Both the position numbers and the translations under genes were made by a program. A stretch of DNA of 32,149 bases from Symbiodinium natans (lineage: Eukaryota; Sar; Dinophyceae; Suessiales; Symbiodiniaceae), in assembly GCA_905221605.1 (NCBI GenBank), contig CAJNDS010000413.1, forward strand, positions 824,112 through 856,260, in the 5' to 3' direction. Below the pieces are notes generated by a model. The model was not told the DNA's origin. It did not search any database and was given only the letters and a program-made list of their open reading frames with translations. Shown piece by piece: positions 17,729 through 27,057 of the stretch (positions within the stretch are counted from its first letter, which is position 1; every line of letters starts with the position of its first letter).

Positions 17729-17920
17729 AGGGTGTATAGTAGCACTATTCAGATTAGCGTGACTGCTTTTTAATACACGCATGTGTTCTTCTTTCCACCA
17801 TGGTCTTTTCTGAATCAAACCCCTGCCCCGGAAACCTTCCTCTCCAACTGCACGGAAAGCTGCCGCAGCTTTCAACCTTCTGCCTGTACCGGAAATAAAG
17901 GACCAACATACACCATCACT

Positions 17921-17993
17921 CGGGTTTAGGGCTTAGGGCTTAGGGCTTAGGGCTTAGGGTTTAGGGTTTAGGGTTACGGGTTTAGGGTTTAAG
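17921..17993 (+). repeat. TTAGGGC-type then TTTAGGG array
   Basis: Four CTTAGGG copies then TTTAGGG, immediately upstream of the candidate start at 17997. Confidence 0.93.
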
Positions 17994-17996
17994 CTT

Positions 17997-18027
17997 ATGT
18001 TTCGCACGGATCTACAGGTGCCTCTCG
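17997..18027 (+). CDS. Candidate first exon of gene B
   Basis: The ATG directly follows a TTTAGGG-type array. Ten codons MFRTDLQVPL plus one base are followed by donor G|GTAACC. The phase fits 18202. There is no evidence for this start beyond phase and position after the gene A stop. Confidence 0.3.
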
Positions 18028-18080
18028 GTAACCCTGAACCGAACTCCACCAACAGAAACATCCCCACCAGACCCAGGTGC

Positions 18081-18177
18081 AACCCTAAACCCTAAACCCC
18101 AAACCCCTAAGCCCTAAACCCTATACCCTAAACCCCAAACCCCTAAGCCCTAAACCCTAAACCCTAAACCCTAAACC
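18081..18177 (-). repeat. CCCTAAA array upstream of exon 18202
   Basis: Thirteen heptamers with CCCCAAA and CCCTAAG variants, including a near-repeated block of about 43 bp. Confidence 0.95.
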
Positions 18178-18201
18178 ATTCTGCCACCGCCGGCCTTGCA
18201 G

Positions 18202-18295
18202 GTATCACAGCTTGTAGTCTAGATTGGGGAGGGTCCGGTGCTGGGCCGATATACTGCAGCCGCGGCCTTCCTGGAGACATAGCGCTCAGGCTTGG
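18202..18295 (+). CDS. Candidate exon of gene B
   Basis: A CCCTAAA array (18081-18177) leads to a strong acceptor (caccgccggccttgcag). The phase reads ITACSLDWGGSGAGPIYCS then RGLPGDIALRL, with donor GG|GTGTAG and a TTTAGGG copy immediately after. At 94 nt it is one of the longest clean exons. Confidence 0.45.
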
Positions 18296-18488
18296 GTGTA
18301 GGGTTTAGGGTTTTTTTTTTTTTGCCGTCCGCACATCTCCGCACTACATGTAATTTCCAAACTCTCTAAACCATCCAAACTCTGAGCAACGAAGCTGAAC
18401 CTGCACCCGGACCCTCTCCCACGGCCACACCACCGGCCTCCCGCGGGGGGAGGTGGGGAGGGAGTGCGCACAAGCCCAGCCAAAGTTG

Positions 18489-18549
18489 GATTTAGGGTTT
18501 AGGGTTTAGGGTTTAGGGTTTAGGGTTTAGGGTTTAGGGTTTAGGGTTT
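18489..18549 (+). repeat. Nine-copy TTTAGGG array
   Basis: Perfect copies in the intron after exon 18202-18295. The array runs into a consensus-like GCAAAG|GTAAGG at 18560. Confidence 0.97.
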
Positions 18550-18699
18550 GGGATGGCAAAGGTAAGGAACCATAGCAAGGGGTCATGTAAGCTTCCTGTG
18601 AGCAAGCTGTTGACCAGGTGGGACATCCTAACCCTAAAACCCGAAACCCTAAACCTGAAATTTCAGGGTTTTCTTCTATGGATGACACTCCCTGGCCAG

Positions 18700-18727
18700 G
18701 AATGGCATATCAGTTCGTTCTGACCTG
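18700..18727 (+). CDS. Candidate exon of gene B
   Basis: The acceptor is cactccctggccag. The phase from 18295 gives NGISVRSDL and a donor CTG|GTGCCT. The frame stays open for a further 18 codons, so the end is approximate. Confidence 0.28.
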
Positions 18728-18937
18728 GTGCCTTCGCCACGGCTGATCTTCTTGCCGGGGAAATTCTTAAACCCCAAGCCCTAAAAATGCCATAGCGTGT
18801 CCAGTCAATAACTGAGCTTCAAACTTCTTCGCTTCCTGGTTGATATATATGTATATATATATACATATGTATGCACATATGTATGCGGGAACATCAAGTT
18901 CTGACCTTATTCATACTATGGTGGTTGCAGTTGTAAG

Positions 18938-18994
18938 CTCAAAGCCGCGGCAGCGATTGCCGGCATAGGACTTGATGAGGCTTGCGGGCAGTTT
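18938..18994 (+). CDS. Candidate exon of gene B
   Basis: Nineteen phase-0 codons, LKAAAAIAGIGLDEACGQF, precede a possible donor TTT|GTGGAG. The frame continues VETYLPTEP to a stop. The peptide looks coding, but acceptor ttgtaag is weak (gttgcag seven bases earlier is an alternative). Confidence 0.38.
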
Positions 18995-19168
18995 GTGGAG
19001 ACCTATCTGCCCACTGAACCCTGAACCCTAAACCCCAAACCCTAAACGTTTAGGGCTCTTACGGGTTTGGGGCTGAACCCTGGACCCAATTTGTGGATTT
19101 TGGGAACCTATGAAGCAAACCACAACGCTTGAACTTGACACCATACCAGGACGGGCCAGGACGGGCTA

Positions 19169-19229
19169 ATAAACCCTAAACCCTAAACCCTAAACCCTAA
19201 ACCCTAAACCCTAAACCCTATTATACCCT
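19169..19229 (-). repeat. CCCTAAA array
   Basis: Eight perfect copies. Confidence 0.96.
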
Positions 19230-19332
19230 TTAAGCCCTTTACAGGGCCCTTTCTAAGGGTTGATTCCGGGGGCTTATACGGCCCTACTAGCCCATCCTTG
19301 TAAGCCCTCCAAGCCCTAGCCCCAAACGCGAG

Positions 19333-19348
19333 GCACATCAAGATGGAG
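19333..19348 (+). CDS. Candidate micro-exon of gene B
   Basis: Sixteen bases between degenerate C-strand copies (acceptor acgcgag) and GTTTAG read AHQDG plus one base. They keep phase between 18994 and 19471. Confidence 0.2.
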
Positions 19349-19365
19349 GTTTAGGTTCGATTTAG

Positions 19366-19410
19366 GGTTTAGGGTTTAGGGTTTAGGGTTTAGGGTTTAG
19401 GGTTTAGGGT
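19366..19410 (+). repeat. TTTAGGG array
   Basis: Six copies within the inferred intron 19349-19470. Confidence 0.96.
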
Positions 19411-19470
19411 TTTGGCTTGCGGCCTGAGGGCGGAGGGCTTGCGGCATGGCATTCCCGATTGACTTGGCAG

Positions 19471-19501
19471 GGGCTGTTCTTCTGGAACTTTCTGAGCCGG
19501 A
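19471..19501 (+). CDS. Candidate exon of gene B
   Basis: The acceptor is gacttggcag and the donor is GGA|GTACTC. The codons AVLLELSEP plus two bases join in phase to 19653. Confidence 0.38.
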
Positions 19502-19652
19502 GTACTCTTGATTGAAGCCCAAAGCTGAAACCCTCAATCCTAGAAAGCTGATCAAGTTAAAGCCCTAAAGCCCTCAAACCCTAAACCCCCCAAAAGGACC
19601 TGACCCTGAAGTTCTAGAGGGCGTAAAGATCTCGTGCAAGATGTCGTGCCAG

Positions 19653-19735
19653 GTCCCTCCTAGCATGCGTCATTGGCACCATCGTCGCCTTTGGCCTCAT
19701 AGGCTTCAGCCTCTATACGGGCTCAGGGGCGCTGG
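19653..19735 (+). CDS. Exon of gene B with a transmembrane-like segment
   Basis: The acceptor is tgtcgtgccag. The phase from 19501 reads SLLACVIGTIVAFGLIGFSL then YTGSGAL, a typical single transmembrane helix with small residues. The exon ends exactly on GTTTAG of a G-strand run. Confidence 0.47.
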
Positions 19736-19867
19736 GTTTAGGGTTCAGGTTTTAGGGTTTAGAGCTGAGTGTTTCAGGGCTCAGGGTTCAGGGTTTAGGC
19801 TGAAGCTTCCAGGACGCAGTGTAGGCCCTCATTTTGTGGGGTGTAGCTCCCTGATGAACCCTTCAAG

Positions 19868-20367
19868 CAAACCCTCGACCCTAAACCCCAAACCCTAAAC
19901 CCTAAAACCCGAAAGCCCTACAACCCTGAACCCTAAACCCTAGAACCCTCGAAGCCTAAAACCCTATAGAAGCCTAGAACCTTAGAACCCTAGAACCCTA
20001 GAACCCTAAAACCCTTAAACCCTAAAACCCCAAAACCCTAAAACCCCAAAACCCCAAAACCCCAAAACCCTAAAACCCGAAAACCCTAAAACCCTAAAAT
20101 CCCAAAACCCTAAAACCCTAAAACCCCACAACCCTAAAATAACCCCAAAACCCTAAAACCCTAAACCCTAAAACCCTGAAACCCTAAAACCCCAAATTCC
20201 TAAAACCCTAAAACCTAAAACCCTGAAACCCCAAAACCCTAAACCCTAAAGCCCTAAAACCCTAAAGCCTCCAAACCCTCAAACCCCAAAACCCTAAAAC
20301 CCCAAAACCCCAAAACCCTAAAACAACCCTAAAAAAAAACCAAAAACACCAAAACCCTAAAACCCTC
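19868..20367 (-). repeat. 500-bp block of 8-bp telomere-like variants
   Basis: The unit is mostly CCCTAAAA and CCCCAAAA (TTTTAGGG and TTTTGGGG on the other strand), with some CCCTAGAA and heptamer copies. It is highly degenerate, so it looks older than the perfect heptamer arrays. Confidence 0.95.
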
Positions 20368-20380
20368 CTGTCAGTCCCAG

Positions 20381-20400
20381 GCTCCTCGGGGACGTCCGTT
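20381..20400 (+). CDS. Weak exon candidate of gene B
   Basis: It lies after the 500-bp C-strand block (acceptor cagtcccag). The phase from 19735 reads SSGTSV, and the frame runs open VGHFRIKALP to a TAA at 20428. The end is not defined, and it may be skipped or terminal. Confidence 0.2.
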
Positions 20401-20589
20401 GTTGGCCACTTTAGGATCAAAGCATTACCCTAAGCCCTTCAGGGTTTAGGGTTTAGGGTTTAGGGAGTAGTGTTTAGGGTTTAGGGTATAAACCCTAAAC
20501 ACCTGGAAACCTACGCCCCAAACCCCGAAACCCTGAAGCTCTCAAGCCCCTGTTATATAAGCCATGAAACCTGAACTCGGGTTCGGGGT

Positions 20590-20670
20590 TCAGCGTACCC
20601 TAAACGCTAGACCCTAAACCCTAAACGCTGGACCCTAAACCCTAAACGCTAAACCCTAAACCCTAAACCC
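20590..20670 (-). repeat. Higher-order CCCTAAA/AAACGCT repeat
   Basis: Three copies of a ~21-bp unit combine two CCCTAAA heptamers with an AACGCTA-type heptamer. Confidence 0.85.
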
Positions 20671-20777
20671 GGCAAAGCCTATAAATCCTACACCCGACGC
20701 CTGGAATGACTCCGGCCCAGGGCTCCCGTACACTAGGCCTCCGCCAAAGCCTGCGCTCCGCCAGACAAACTAGGATG

Positions 20778-20885
20778 CCCAGTAATTAGTACCCTTATTC
20801 CCTTTTTTGGGGGCGTTTAGGTTCCCTTATAAACCCCTGTAAGCAAAAAAGGGCACCCTTTTTAAGCCTAGGTTACTGGGCAGCC
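20778..20885. mobile_element. Family C foldback element, best copy
   Basis: The ends gcccagtaa and ttactgggc are inverted repeats, and inner arms (cccttttttg and caaaaaaggg) also pair. It is about 108 bp and non-coding, the size of a MITE. Confidence 0.7.
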
Positions 20886-21036
20886 TAGCAAACAAGGCAA
20901 ATCTCTTGTCCCAAAAAGAAAGGATCCACAGTCAGGCCTAGTAACCTTAGTAACAAACTCCAACTCAGCCCCTTCAAGGATCTGTTCAAACCCTATACCC
21001 TAAACCCTAAACCCTTAACCCTGGCGCTCCTGGCAG

Positions 21037-21096
21037 TTTTTCTGTGGGGCGCCTACTTGGACAGGCCCGGACCTGAGCCGAAGGCAGCGTTAGAGG
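21037..21096 (+). CDS. Candidate exon of gene B
   Basis: C-strand copies end in gcgctcctggcag. Codons FLWGAYLDRPGPEPKAALE follow, with donor G|GTTCAG at the start of a TTCAGGG/TTTAGGG run. The same frame is open upstream as LALLAV, so an earlier acceptor would make a hydrophobic segment. Confidence 0.38.
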
Positions 21097-21668
21097 GTTC
21101 AGGGTTTAGGGTTTAGGGTTCAGGGTTCAGGGTTCAGGGTTTAGGCTTAGTCTAGGGCTTGGGGTGTCGAGATGAGAGGGATTCTGGGCTTAGGGGTGTA
21201 GGGTGTAGGGTTTGGAGAGGTTTAAGGGTGTAGCTTCCATAGGGTCTACGAGATTGGAAGGGTGACTGCATGGCGGGAGAGAGGGAGGGAGGGAGGAAGG
21301 CAGGGAGAGGCAGGGAGGGAGGGAGGGAGCCAGAGGGAGACAGACAGAGAGCTGTAATCTGGAAGGTATCCCCCCAAAACCCAAAACCCCAAGGCCCTGA
21401 ACCCTCAGGATTCTGGGTTAAGGAGGGCTTAGAGTTTTGGGTTCAGGTCTTTTGTGTAAGAGGGCTGTTTTTCATGCTTGTTAAAAGAGAGTCAGGATGT
21501 TTAGTATTTCAATTGTTGGGAAGAAGCGGTCGGATTTGGGAATACGCTTCACAGAGTTGGTCCTTGAATTGAGGGTTTCGGGTCTAGGGCTTAGGGCTGA
21601 GGGCTTAGGGTTTACAGTTTGCATGAGCTCAGGGGTTTAGCAACGTAAGCTTCCCCAAATCCCCTCAA

Positions 21669-21678
21669 CCCTCTCTCT

Positions 21679-21730
<52 letters not shown>
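21669..21730. repeat. CT microsatellite
   Basis: About 60 bp of CT with few interruptions. A matching GA tract lies at 5419-5452. Confidence 0.97.
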
Positions 21731-21731
<1 letters not shown>

Positions 21732-21761
21732 AATTCAAAATCAGCCGCCAAAACTGTGCAC

Positions 21762-21859
21762 TTTCCCCCTCCCCCGCCCCCACCGCCTTCCAGACCTGCA
21801 CCCCCCCCCCCTCCTTCTGCACCCCCCCCCAACCCCCACCCCCACCCCCACCCCACCCC

Positions 21860-21902
<43 letters not shown>
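21762..21902. repeat. Poly-C rich tract
   Basis: About 140 bp of C runs with scattered A and T. Other G/C homopolymers lie at 1949-2047, 7300-7314, 14575-14603, 15078-15138, 15775-15790, 23860-23877, 25506-25519 and 25644-25667. Long open frames across these are composition artefacts. Confidence 0.97.
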
Positions 21903-21903
<1 letters not shown>

Positions 21904-22129
21904 ACCCACCCACCCAGCCCGATCTAAACATTAAGCTATTTGTGCTCAAGCGTTCGTTTTGTTTCTCCCAAGCCAAGGCACGAGCATGATCCCGGACGGA
22001 TACGTGCTGCCATGTTGCTCCGAAGCAGGGAGAGGTCGTGGGTTCACGATGGTCTCCTTAGGAATTATGAGATTATGTGATTCTTTTTTGTTCTTCTAGA
22101 ACCCTATAGCCTAAATCCTAAGAACCCCA

Positions 22130-22740
22130 AGAATGTTTGGTTACCAAGACGTTGCAATGAACGATGTGAAGCATGATTTATACCGTTGATTTTGTTGGGC
22201 TTTTCATGCGGCCTTTACTGCAGTTTATTTGGCCGCACACTATTTTCTGATTGTATTCACCGCGCAATATTAAGTGGGCGCATGTTGTTTTAAGTTTCTG
22301 GTTCATGCGCAAACATACTAATTATTAGCGTGTGAGATACAGTTTTTATATTATCATTAGCTGTACCGTAAATTTTGTCTTACTAGTGAAATCTCATGTT
22401 CAATCGTATCCCTGCCTTTTGATTGTAAATCTTTTTTTGGAAAATTGTTTTCATGGTTTTCTTATTGAGCGATTTCTAAAGTTTTACAGGAAATTTGTTA
22501 GGTTTGCATTATTCCTCAGGTGTTTTTTTGAATCAGAGAAATACATTCTGGATGGTGTTTTCATTTTCTGTAATCTGATTATGTATCATTCGTCTTTCTT
22601 TTTCTAGTTCTTCATCTTGGAAGAGCATATATATATATGCATATATATATATATATTTATTTAGCTTCATACTTTTATACTCCAAATACTTGGTTTTCTG
22701 GAATTGTTATTTACTTCTTGTAAATGGACTCTGTGGGATA
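22130..22740. other. AT-rich island without telomere repeats
   Basis: About 600 bp with markedly lower GC than its surroundings. It has no TTTAGGG copies and an open frame of 91 codons (22332-22607) rich in Phe, Leu and Ile, which starts MRYSFYIIISC. It lies in the large intron 21097-24102 of gene B. It could be an inserted organelle fragment, a relic of a different repeat, or a chance frame of AT-rich DNA. I do not recognise it. Confidence 0.5.
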
Positions 22741-22951
22741 GAGAGAGCCGGCCCCTACGAAGGCGCGCGCAACATTGCCTTCAAATAGACCCCCGCAGAA
22801 AGGGCACCCCGAATGTTCGGAAACCCTATAGACTCAGGGACCTGAAGTGACACTAAAAACCCTCCAAACCCCCAAACCCTCAACCTCAAACCCTACACCC
22901 TCAACCCAGATTTGGGGTTCACAGGTCGCCGGTGCCTGTCCATGTCAGGTT

Positions 22952-23014
22952 TCTCATGCTGTTCGTGGTGACGTGCTCCGAGATAGGCGGGGCTCCTGGC
23001 CTTGCAGGGAGCAA
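22952..23014 (+). CDS. Weak exon candidate between C-type and G-type repeats
   Basis: The sequence after ccatgtcag is open in two frames (FLMLFVVTCSEIGGAPGLAG or VSHAVRGDVLRDRRGSWPC). It ends near a TTTAGGG array. Neither frame fits the phase of 21096 without changing the boundary. Confidence 0.2.
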
Positions 23015-23082
23015 GGGTTTAGGGTTTAGGGTTTAGGGTTAGGGTTTAGGGTTGAGGGGTTTAGGGTTGAGGGTTGAGGGTT
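23014..23082 (+). repeat. TTTAGGG/TTGAGGG array
   Basis: Mixed copies following candidate exon 22952-23014. Confidence 0.93.
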
Positions 23083-23110
23083 TAGGGGTTCAGCGTGGGG
23101 ATGGCTGGAG

Positions 23111-23328
23111 GTGTCAGCGCTATTGGTCCCAGAGAGCCCGATACACCTTAGCTAGGGCACCCTAAGTCGTCAACCCTAAACCCTAAACCCTAAACCTTAA
23201 ACCCTAAACCCTAAACCCTAAACTAAGGCACCCTAAGCCCTAAACCCCAGCAACCAAAGACCAAAGCCCAAAACCCGAAGGTAAGTTCCTTCATGACGGG
23301 GCATTGGGCTCTCCTGGTTCCTTTGGCC
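23111..23328. mobile_element. Family D element split by a CCCTAAA array
   Basis: Left arm tcccagagagcccgataca and right arm attgggctctcctggttcc are inverted. Between them lies a CCCTAAA array (23172-23222) and aag|gtaagt. Confidence 0.55.
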
Positions 23329-23617
23329 AGAGCTCAGGCCCCCTAAACCCTAAACCCGAAACCCTAACCCTAAACCCCATAAAGCATAGTAAGCTCTGGT
23401 CTAAGAAGCTCTGATCTATTCTAACCACAATAGCAGAGCAGACCCTGAAGCCTACGCCCCACATATTCTTTGTTTACAACATAATGTAAGGAGTCGGGTT
23501 CCGGATGTTTAACCGGACCTGGGAGTTCTTCCTGCTCATGGCACCAAGGGTAGTAAGGCACCACAGTCCCGACTTGCTTAAGGGCACTGAATGTTTCCCA
23601 CTTCCAGCCGCTGCTTA

Positions 23618-23745
23618 GGGTTCAAGGGTTTAGGGTTCAGGGGTTTAGGGTTCAGGGGTTTAGGGTTCAGGGGTTTAGGGTTTAGGGTTCAAGGGTTCAA
23701 GGGTTTAGGGTTCAGGGGTTCTGGGTTTTTGGGTTTTGGGTTTGA
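23618..23745 (+). repeat. 15-bp higher-order telomere-like repeat
   Basis: Several copies of a 15-mer (TTTAGGG plus TTCAGGGG), read as a repeated G-F-R-G-L in one frame. That peptide is almost certainly not a protein. Confidence 0.93.
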
Positions 23746-23879
23746 AGGGTTAGCACATGAAACGGCGACAAGCGCCAGATGATCGGACCTTCAAAGTCAA
23801 CCTTGGCCCGCTTCCGCCCACATCCCCTTTTTTATACCTCCAGGTATTCATTAAAAGAACCCCCCCCCCCCCCCCCCGA

Positions 23880-24088
23880 GACCCTAGACCCTTGAACCCT
23901 TGAACCCTTGAACCCTAAACCCTAAACCCTTGAACCCTAAATCCTTGAACCCTATAACCCTACAACCCTATAACCCTAGAAGCCTAGAACCCTATAACCC
24001 TATAACCCTATAAACCCTAGAACCCTAGAACCCTATAACCCTATAACCCTATAACCCTAAACCCTTGAACCCCAAACCCCTAAGCAGC
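23880..24088 (-). repeat. CCCTATAA/CCCTAGAA/CCCTTGAA block
   Basis: About 25 degenerate 8-mers with A-to-T or G changes at the same position. It ends before the acceptor of exon 24103. Confidence 0.94.
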
Positions 24089-24102
24089 TGTTGCCTCTCC
24101 AG

Positions 24103-24150
24103 GTCTCTTTCTGGCTGGCGTAGTTAGCATCAAGCCGCCCGGAATGCAGG
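24103..24150 (+). CDS. Candidate exon with GC donor
   Basis: C-type repeats end in a strong acceptor (gttgcctctccag). It reads LFLAGVVSIKPPGMQ plus one base, and the phase fits 21096. The patch ends AGG|GCTTAGGG, so the donor would be GC supplied by a variant heptamer. Confidence 0.38.
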
Positions 24151-24817
24151 GCTTAGGGTTTAGGGCTTAGGGTTCAGGGCTTATGGCTTAGGGCTTAGGA
24201 GGGCCTAGGGCTTAGGGTTTAGGGGCTTTCTGCCGAGACCCTCCGCCCAAAACCCTCTACTTAAGCGTATAACTTGAACCTCGAAGGGCTTTCATTTACA
24301 GAGCTTTGTATCATACATATATATGTATATATATATATATATATTATACAAGTGGGTAGTTCTCTAAGTTTCTCTAAATCAGGGGGGGTCCTTTTTTGGG
24401 TACCCCAAATATTAGGCGCAGCCTTACAACAGTGACCCAAAGGGAACATGCATGTATATATATATATATATATTTATATGTATTTATACACATGTATAAT
24501 ATCTACTCCTCTATAACCCCTAAAGCCGTAGGTTTATCGTGTCGAGAGTACACCTATGCCGAACAGAAGGGTCCCTAATCACGAATAAAGGAACGATTAT
24601 TGCTGTGTATATGGAATATACGTCTTAAACTAAATCGGGGCCTATAAGGGCCCAAATTCAATGTTAAGGTATGTTGCTTAAAGTGCGGTTGGGCTTTCTG
24701 GAGTGCTTGGCAGCGCCTCAGATTCAAGCCCGCACCCCGCAAACGTGAGAAGTCACATTTTGACGACTTGGGATGTGTGGTTCAGGGTTTAGGGCTCAGG
24801 GATGCTCCAGATAGATG

Positions 24818-24885
24818 ACCCTAAGCCCTAAGCCCTAAGCCCTAAGCCCTAAGCCCTAAACCCTAAACCCTAAACCCTAAACCCT
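24818..24885 (-). repeat. CCCTAAG then CCCTAAA array
   Basis: Five CCCTAAG copies followed by five CCCTAAA copies, upstream of exon 24921. Confidence 0.95.
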
Positions 24886-24920
24886 ACATGAGCTGGCGCC
24901 TCCCTTCCCTGCTGCCCAAG

Positions 24921-24969
24921 GACTACCATGCTGGCACTGCTGGCTGGGTTCTGAGCTGTTTGATTGAGG
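24921..24969 (+). CDS. Candidate exon between C and G arrays
   Basis: The CCCTAAA array ends at 24885. The acceptor is cttccctgctgcccaag and the codons DYHAGTAGWVLSCLIE follow. The donor is G|GTTTTAG at a TTTTAGGG run. The phase does not join 24150, so an exon may be missing or a new gene begins. Confidence 0.37.
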
Positions 24970-24991
24970 GTTTTAGGGTTTTAGGGTTTAG

Positions 24992-25122
24992 ACTTGGAGG
25001 TTCATGGGCACTTCTAACCACATTTCTCAGTCTACTTCTAAGCTAGTTAGAGGAGTTATGTAGGGGGAACTCTGTTTAGTGCAGCTATAGCTGGGCTCAT
25101 AAGTACCCTGAACCTCCAAGTA
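24992..25122. mobile_element. Family B foldback element
   Basis: It starts acttggaggttcatgggcac and ends aagtaccctgaacctccaag. The outer 20 bp pair almost fully, while the interior is diverged. Confidence 0.72.
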
Positions 25123-25729
25123 GACCCTTGTCGCTGCACCCTTGCGGTGGGGAAGGTGTGGTACTCCAGGCAGCTCTGACAAATCAAGTCGGGGGGGAAA
25201 GATTGGGAATGACTTGCTAAGGCTGAACGCATGGGACCCTTACGAAACCCGAAGCCACAAACCCGAAACACTAAACAAGCCCCTAAACCCTAAACCCTTA
25301 TCAATCCAAAGCCACAAACCCCAAGACGCTGTAAAGCCCCTTGGTATCTCGGTTGTGCCCTTTTGGCCCTGTTTGGGTTTTTGGGTTTGTGACTTGGAAG
25401 GCGGGATCATCCCAGATACGCTCCCTTGTGTGGATACTTAGAATTAGAACCTTTCTCTGTATCCCTGTCTAAATGGTTCCATTTAGGATACGTCTAACTC
25501 TGCTTCCCCCCCCCCCCCCGTTTTACTGTAAATCCCCCCGAAAATCCTACACCCTAAAGCCCTGGACCCTAAACCCCAAAACCCGAAGCCAAAAGGTCAA
25601 CTGCTGGGGTGGCTTGGACGCGCTGCGGGGGGCTCGGCGGTCGCCCCCCCCCCCCCCCCCCCCCCCCAAGAATGCAGAGTAGCCTTTGGGCTTAGCAGTG
25701 CTTGGTTAGGGTTGTGGATTGAGGGTTTA

Positions 25730-25800
25730 GTCCTAAACCCTAGACCCTAAGCCCTAAGCCCTAAGCCCTAAGCCCTAAGGCCTAAGGCCTGAAAACCCTA
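25730..25800 (-). repeat. CCCTAAG-type array
   Basis: Homogeneous CCCTAAG copies end in CCTAAGG, showing local spread of one variant. Confidence 0.93.
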
Positions 25801-25813
25801 AACCAGGGGTCAG

Positions 25814-25879
25814 GGTGGCTTAGCGACTCTTGGGCTTGCACTTCTGGAGTGGTGACCTCATGCACCTTTCGAGGGGCAG
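25814..25879 (+). CDS. Candidate exon, frame ambiguous
   Basis: The C run and ggggtcag lead to a patch open in two frames. WLSDSWACTSGVVTSCTFR starts at 25814 and fits 24969. RLLGLHFWSGDLMHLSRG starts after ttag at 25824. The donor is G|GTTTTT. Confidence 0.3.
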
Positions 25880-26362
25880 GTTTTTTCTCAGGTATTGAGG
25901 CTTCCCTTAAGCAAAACCCAAAACACCGAAACGGCCCGGACCCTAAACCCTAAACTCAAGGCCAGGATCAATAGAATTGTATGTGATTCACTGAGAGCTT
26001 GCAATTTCGAGGGGCTACAAAAATCCTTCAATTCTCAGAGCTGCAATTTCGATGGGCTGCACAATTTCCTTCAAAAGGCCCCAAAAGGCATCGATTTCAA
26101 TTTCACTCAAACAAAAGACAGAAACCTCGCACAACTCCCTAGAACGAAGTTGGCAAGGTGTCAGCAACAGCAAAAAGCAAAACTCGATAAACCCTCCAAA
26201 ACCCGACAACGCTCGGGACACGACCCCTTTACATTCTCTATAAACCCTAGACCGTAGACCCTAAACCCTAAACCCTAAACCCCAAACCCTAAATCCTAAA
26301 CTCACTCTAGCCCTGCAGGCTCCGCTTCCCCGCAGCACATGATCTGGAGTCCTGGTTTTCAG

Positions 26363-26413
26363 TGGCTTGGCGCAGTGGACCGGAATGTCTGAGTCGGCCT
26401 TGGAAGAGTTGGG
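26363..26413 (+). CDS. Candidate exon between C and G arrays, frame ambiguous
   Basis: The CCCTAAA array ends near 26300. The acceptor is gtcctggttttcag, and the donor is GGG|GTTTAG at the start of a TTTAGGG array. It reads GLAQWTGMSESALEEL, which I find most protein-like, or AWRSGPECLSRPWKSW in the other phase. Confidence 0.4.
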
Positions 26414-26973
26414 GTTTAGGGTTTAGGGTGTAGGGTTTAGGGTTTAAGGTTTAGGGTTTAGGGCTTGATTAGGGCTTCGGGTTGAAGTAGGGTTCAGGGT
26501 TTAATCAGGGTTTAGGGTTCAATCAGCGTTTAGGGAAGGGCCCTGTGCTAACTGTAGTTTAGGGACTTAAAAAACTCAAACCCAGGTTAGGATACTTGTC
26601 ACCCAATTTAGGGCCTGAATATCTCCGGCGGGGCCCCTCCTTGTAGGGTTCAGAGGTTGAGAGGTAAGGGGTTTGGGTGGTTGCGTACGTACCTCTTTGT
26701 AAAACCCACTTTGGGAGGCACTGAAATTCTCACGGGCGCCAGACTCTCTGCCGTGCCGCATTTTGTTGGGCATGTTCACAAGCAACGTCAGCCCCAAACC
26801 CTTAACCCAATGAGGTTTTAGGGTTATTTGTCGAGCCTCTTTCAGCCCCTTTTTTGGAGCTCTGGGCGCTGCATGGTCCCAGTTCAGCCTCTCGCTTTCC
26901 TTTGCATTGTCTGAAATTCTCACGTTTCTCATGCTTTTCAAAGGGTTAATCTTGAGTTCCTCCCGAGGCAAAG

Positions 26974-27057
26974 CAATTTGGTTTGCTGCTGGTGAAGACT
27001 GTGACCTATGCGTTCGGCTTCATCGGATTCAGGCGCACCGTGCCCTGTAGAATGGGA
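26974..27057 (+). CDS. Candidate exon, hydrophobic or soluble depending on frame
   Basis: After gaggcaaag one frame reads QFGLLLVKTVTYAFGFIGF then RRTVPCRMG to donor GGA|GTGTTAG. The other reads IWFAAGEDCDLCVRLHRIQA. Both are open, and neighbouring phases support the second. Confidence 0.3.

Larger units (their letters stand above)
17439..17996. other. Inferred intergenic spacer between genes A and B
   Basis: About 560 bp hold two TTTAGGG-type arrays (17467-17549 and 17921-17993), a degenerate family A foldback element (17634-17728) and no convincing exon. I see no recognisable promoter or polyadenylation signal. Confidence 0.3.

Noticed and set aside
21665-21989. Long glycine- or proline-rich ORFs on both strands
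   Set aside because: They are translations of poly-C and CT microsatellites with no unique protein sequence.
22014-22062. Possible tRNA (gggttcacga resembles a T-arm)
   Set aside because: The stem-loop has a 4-base loop and no matching acceptor, D or anticodon arms.
23591-23782. ORF with repeated GLGFR residues
   Set aside because: It is a direct translation of the 15-bp telomere-like repeat.
26576-26971. 131-codon minus-strand ORF
   Set aside because: No motif is recognised, and it overlaps heptamer-derived codons at its end. Kept only as a possibility, since all better candidates are on the + strand.
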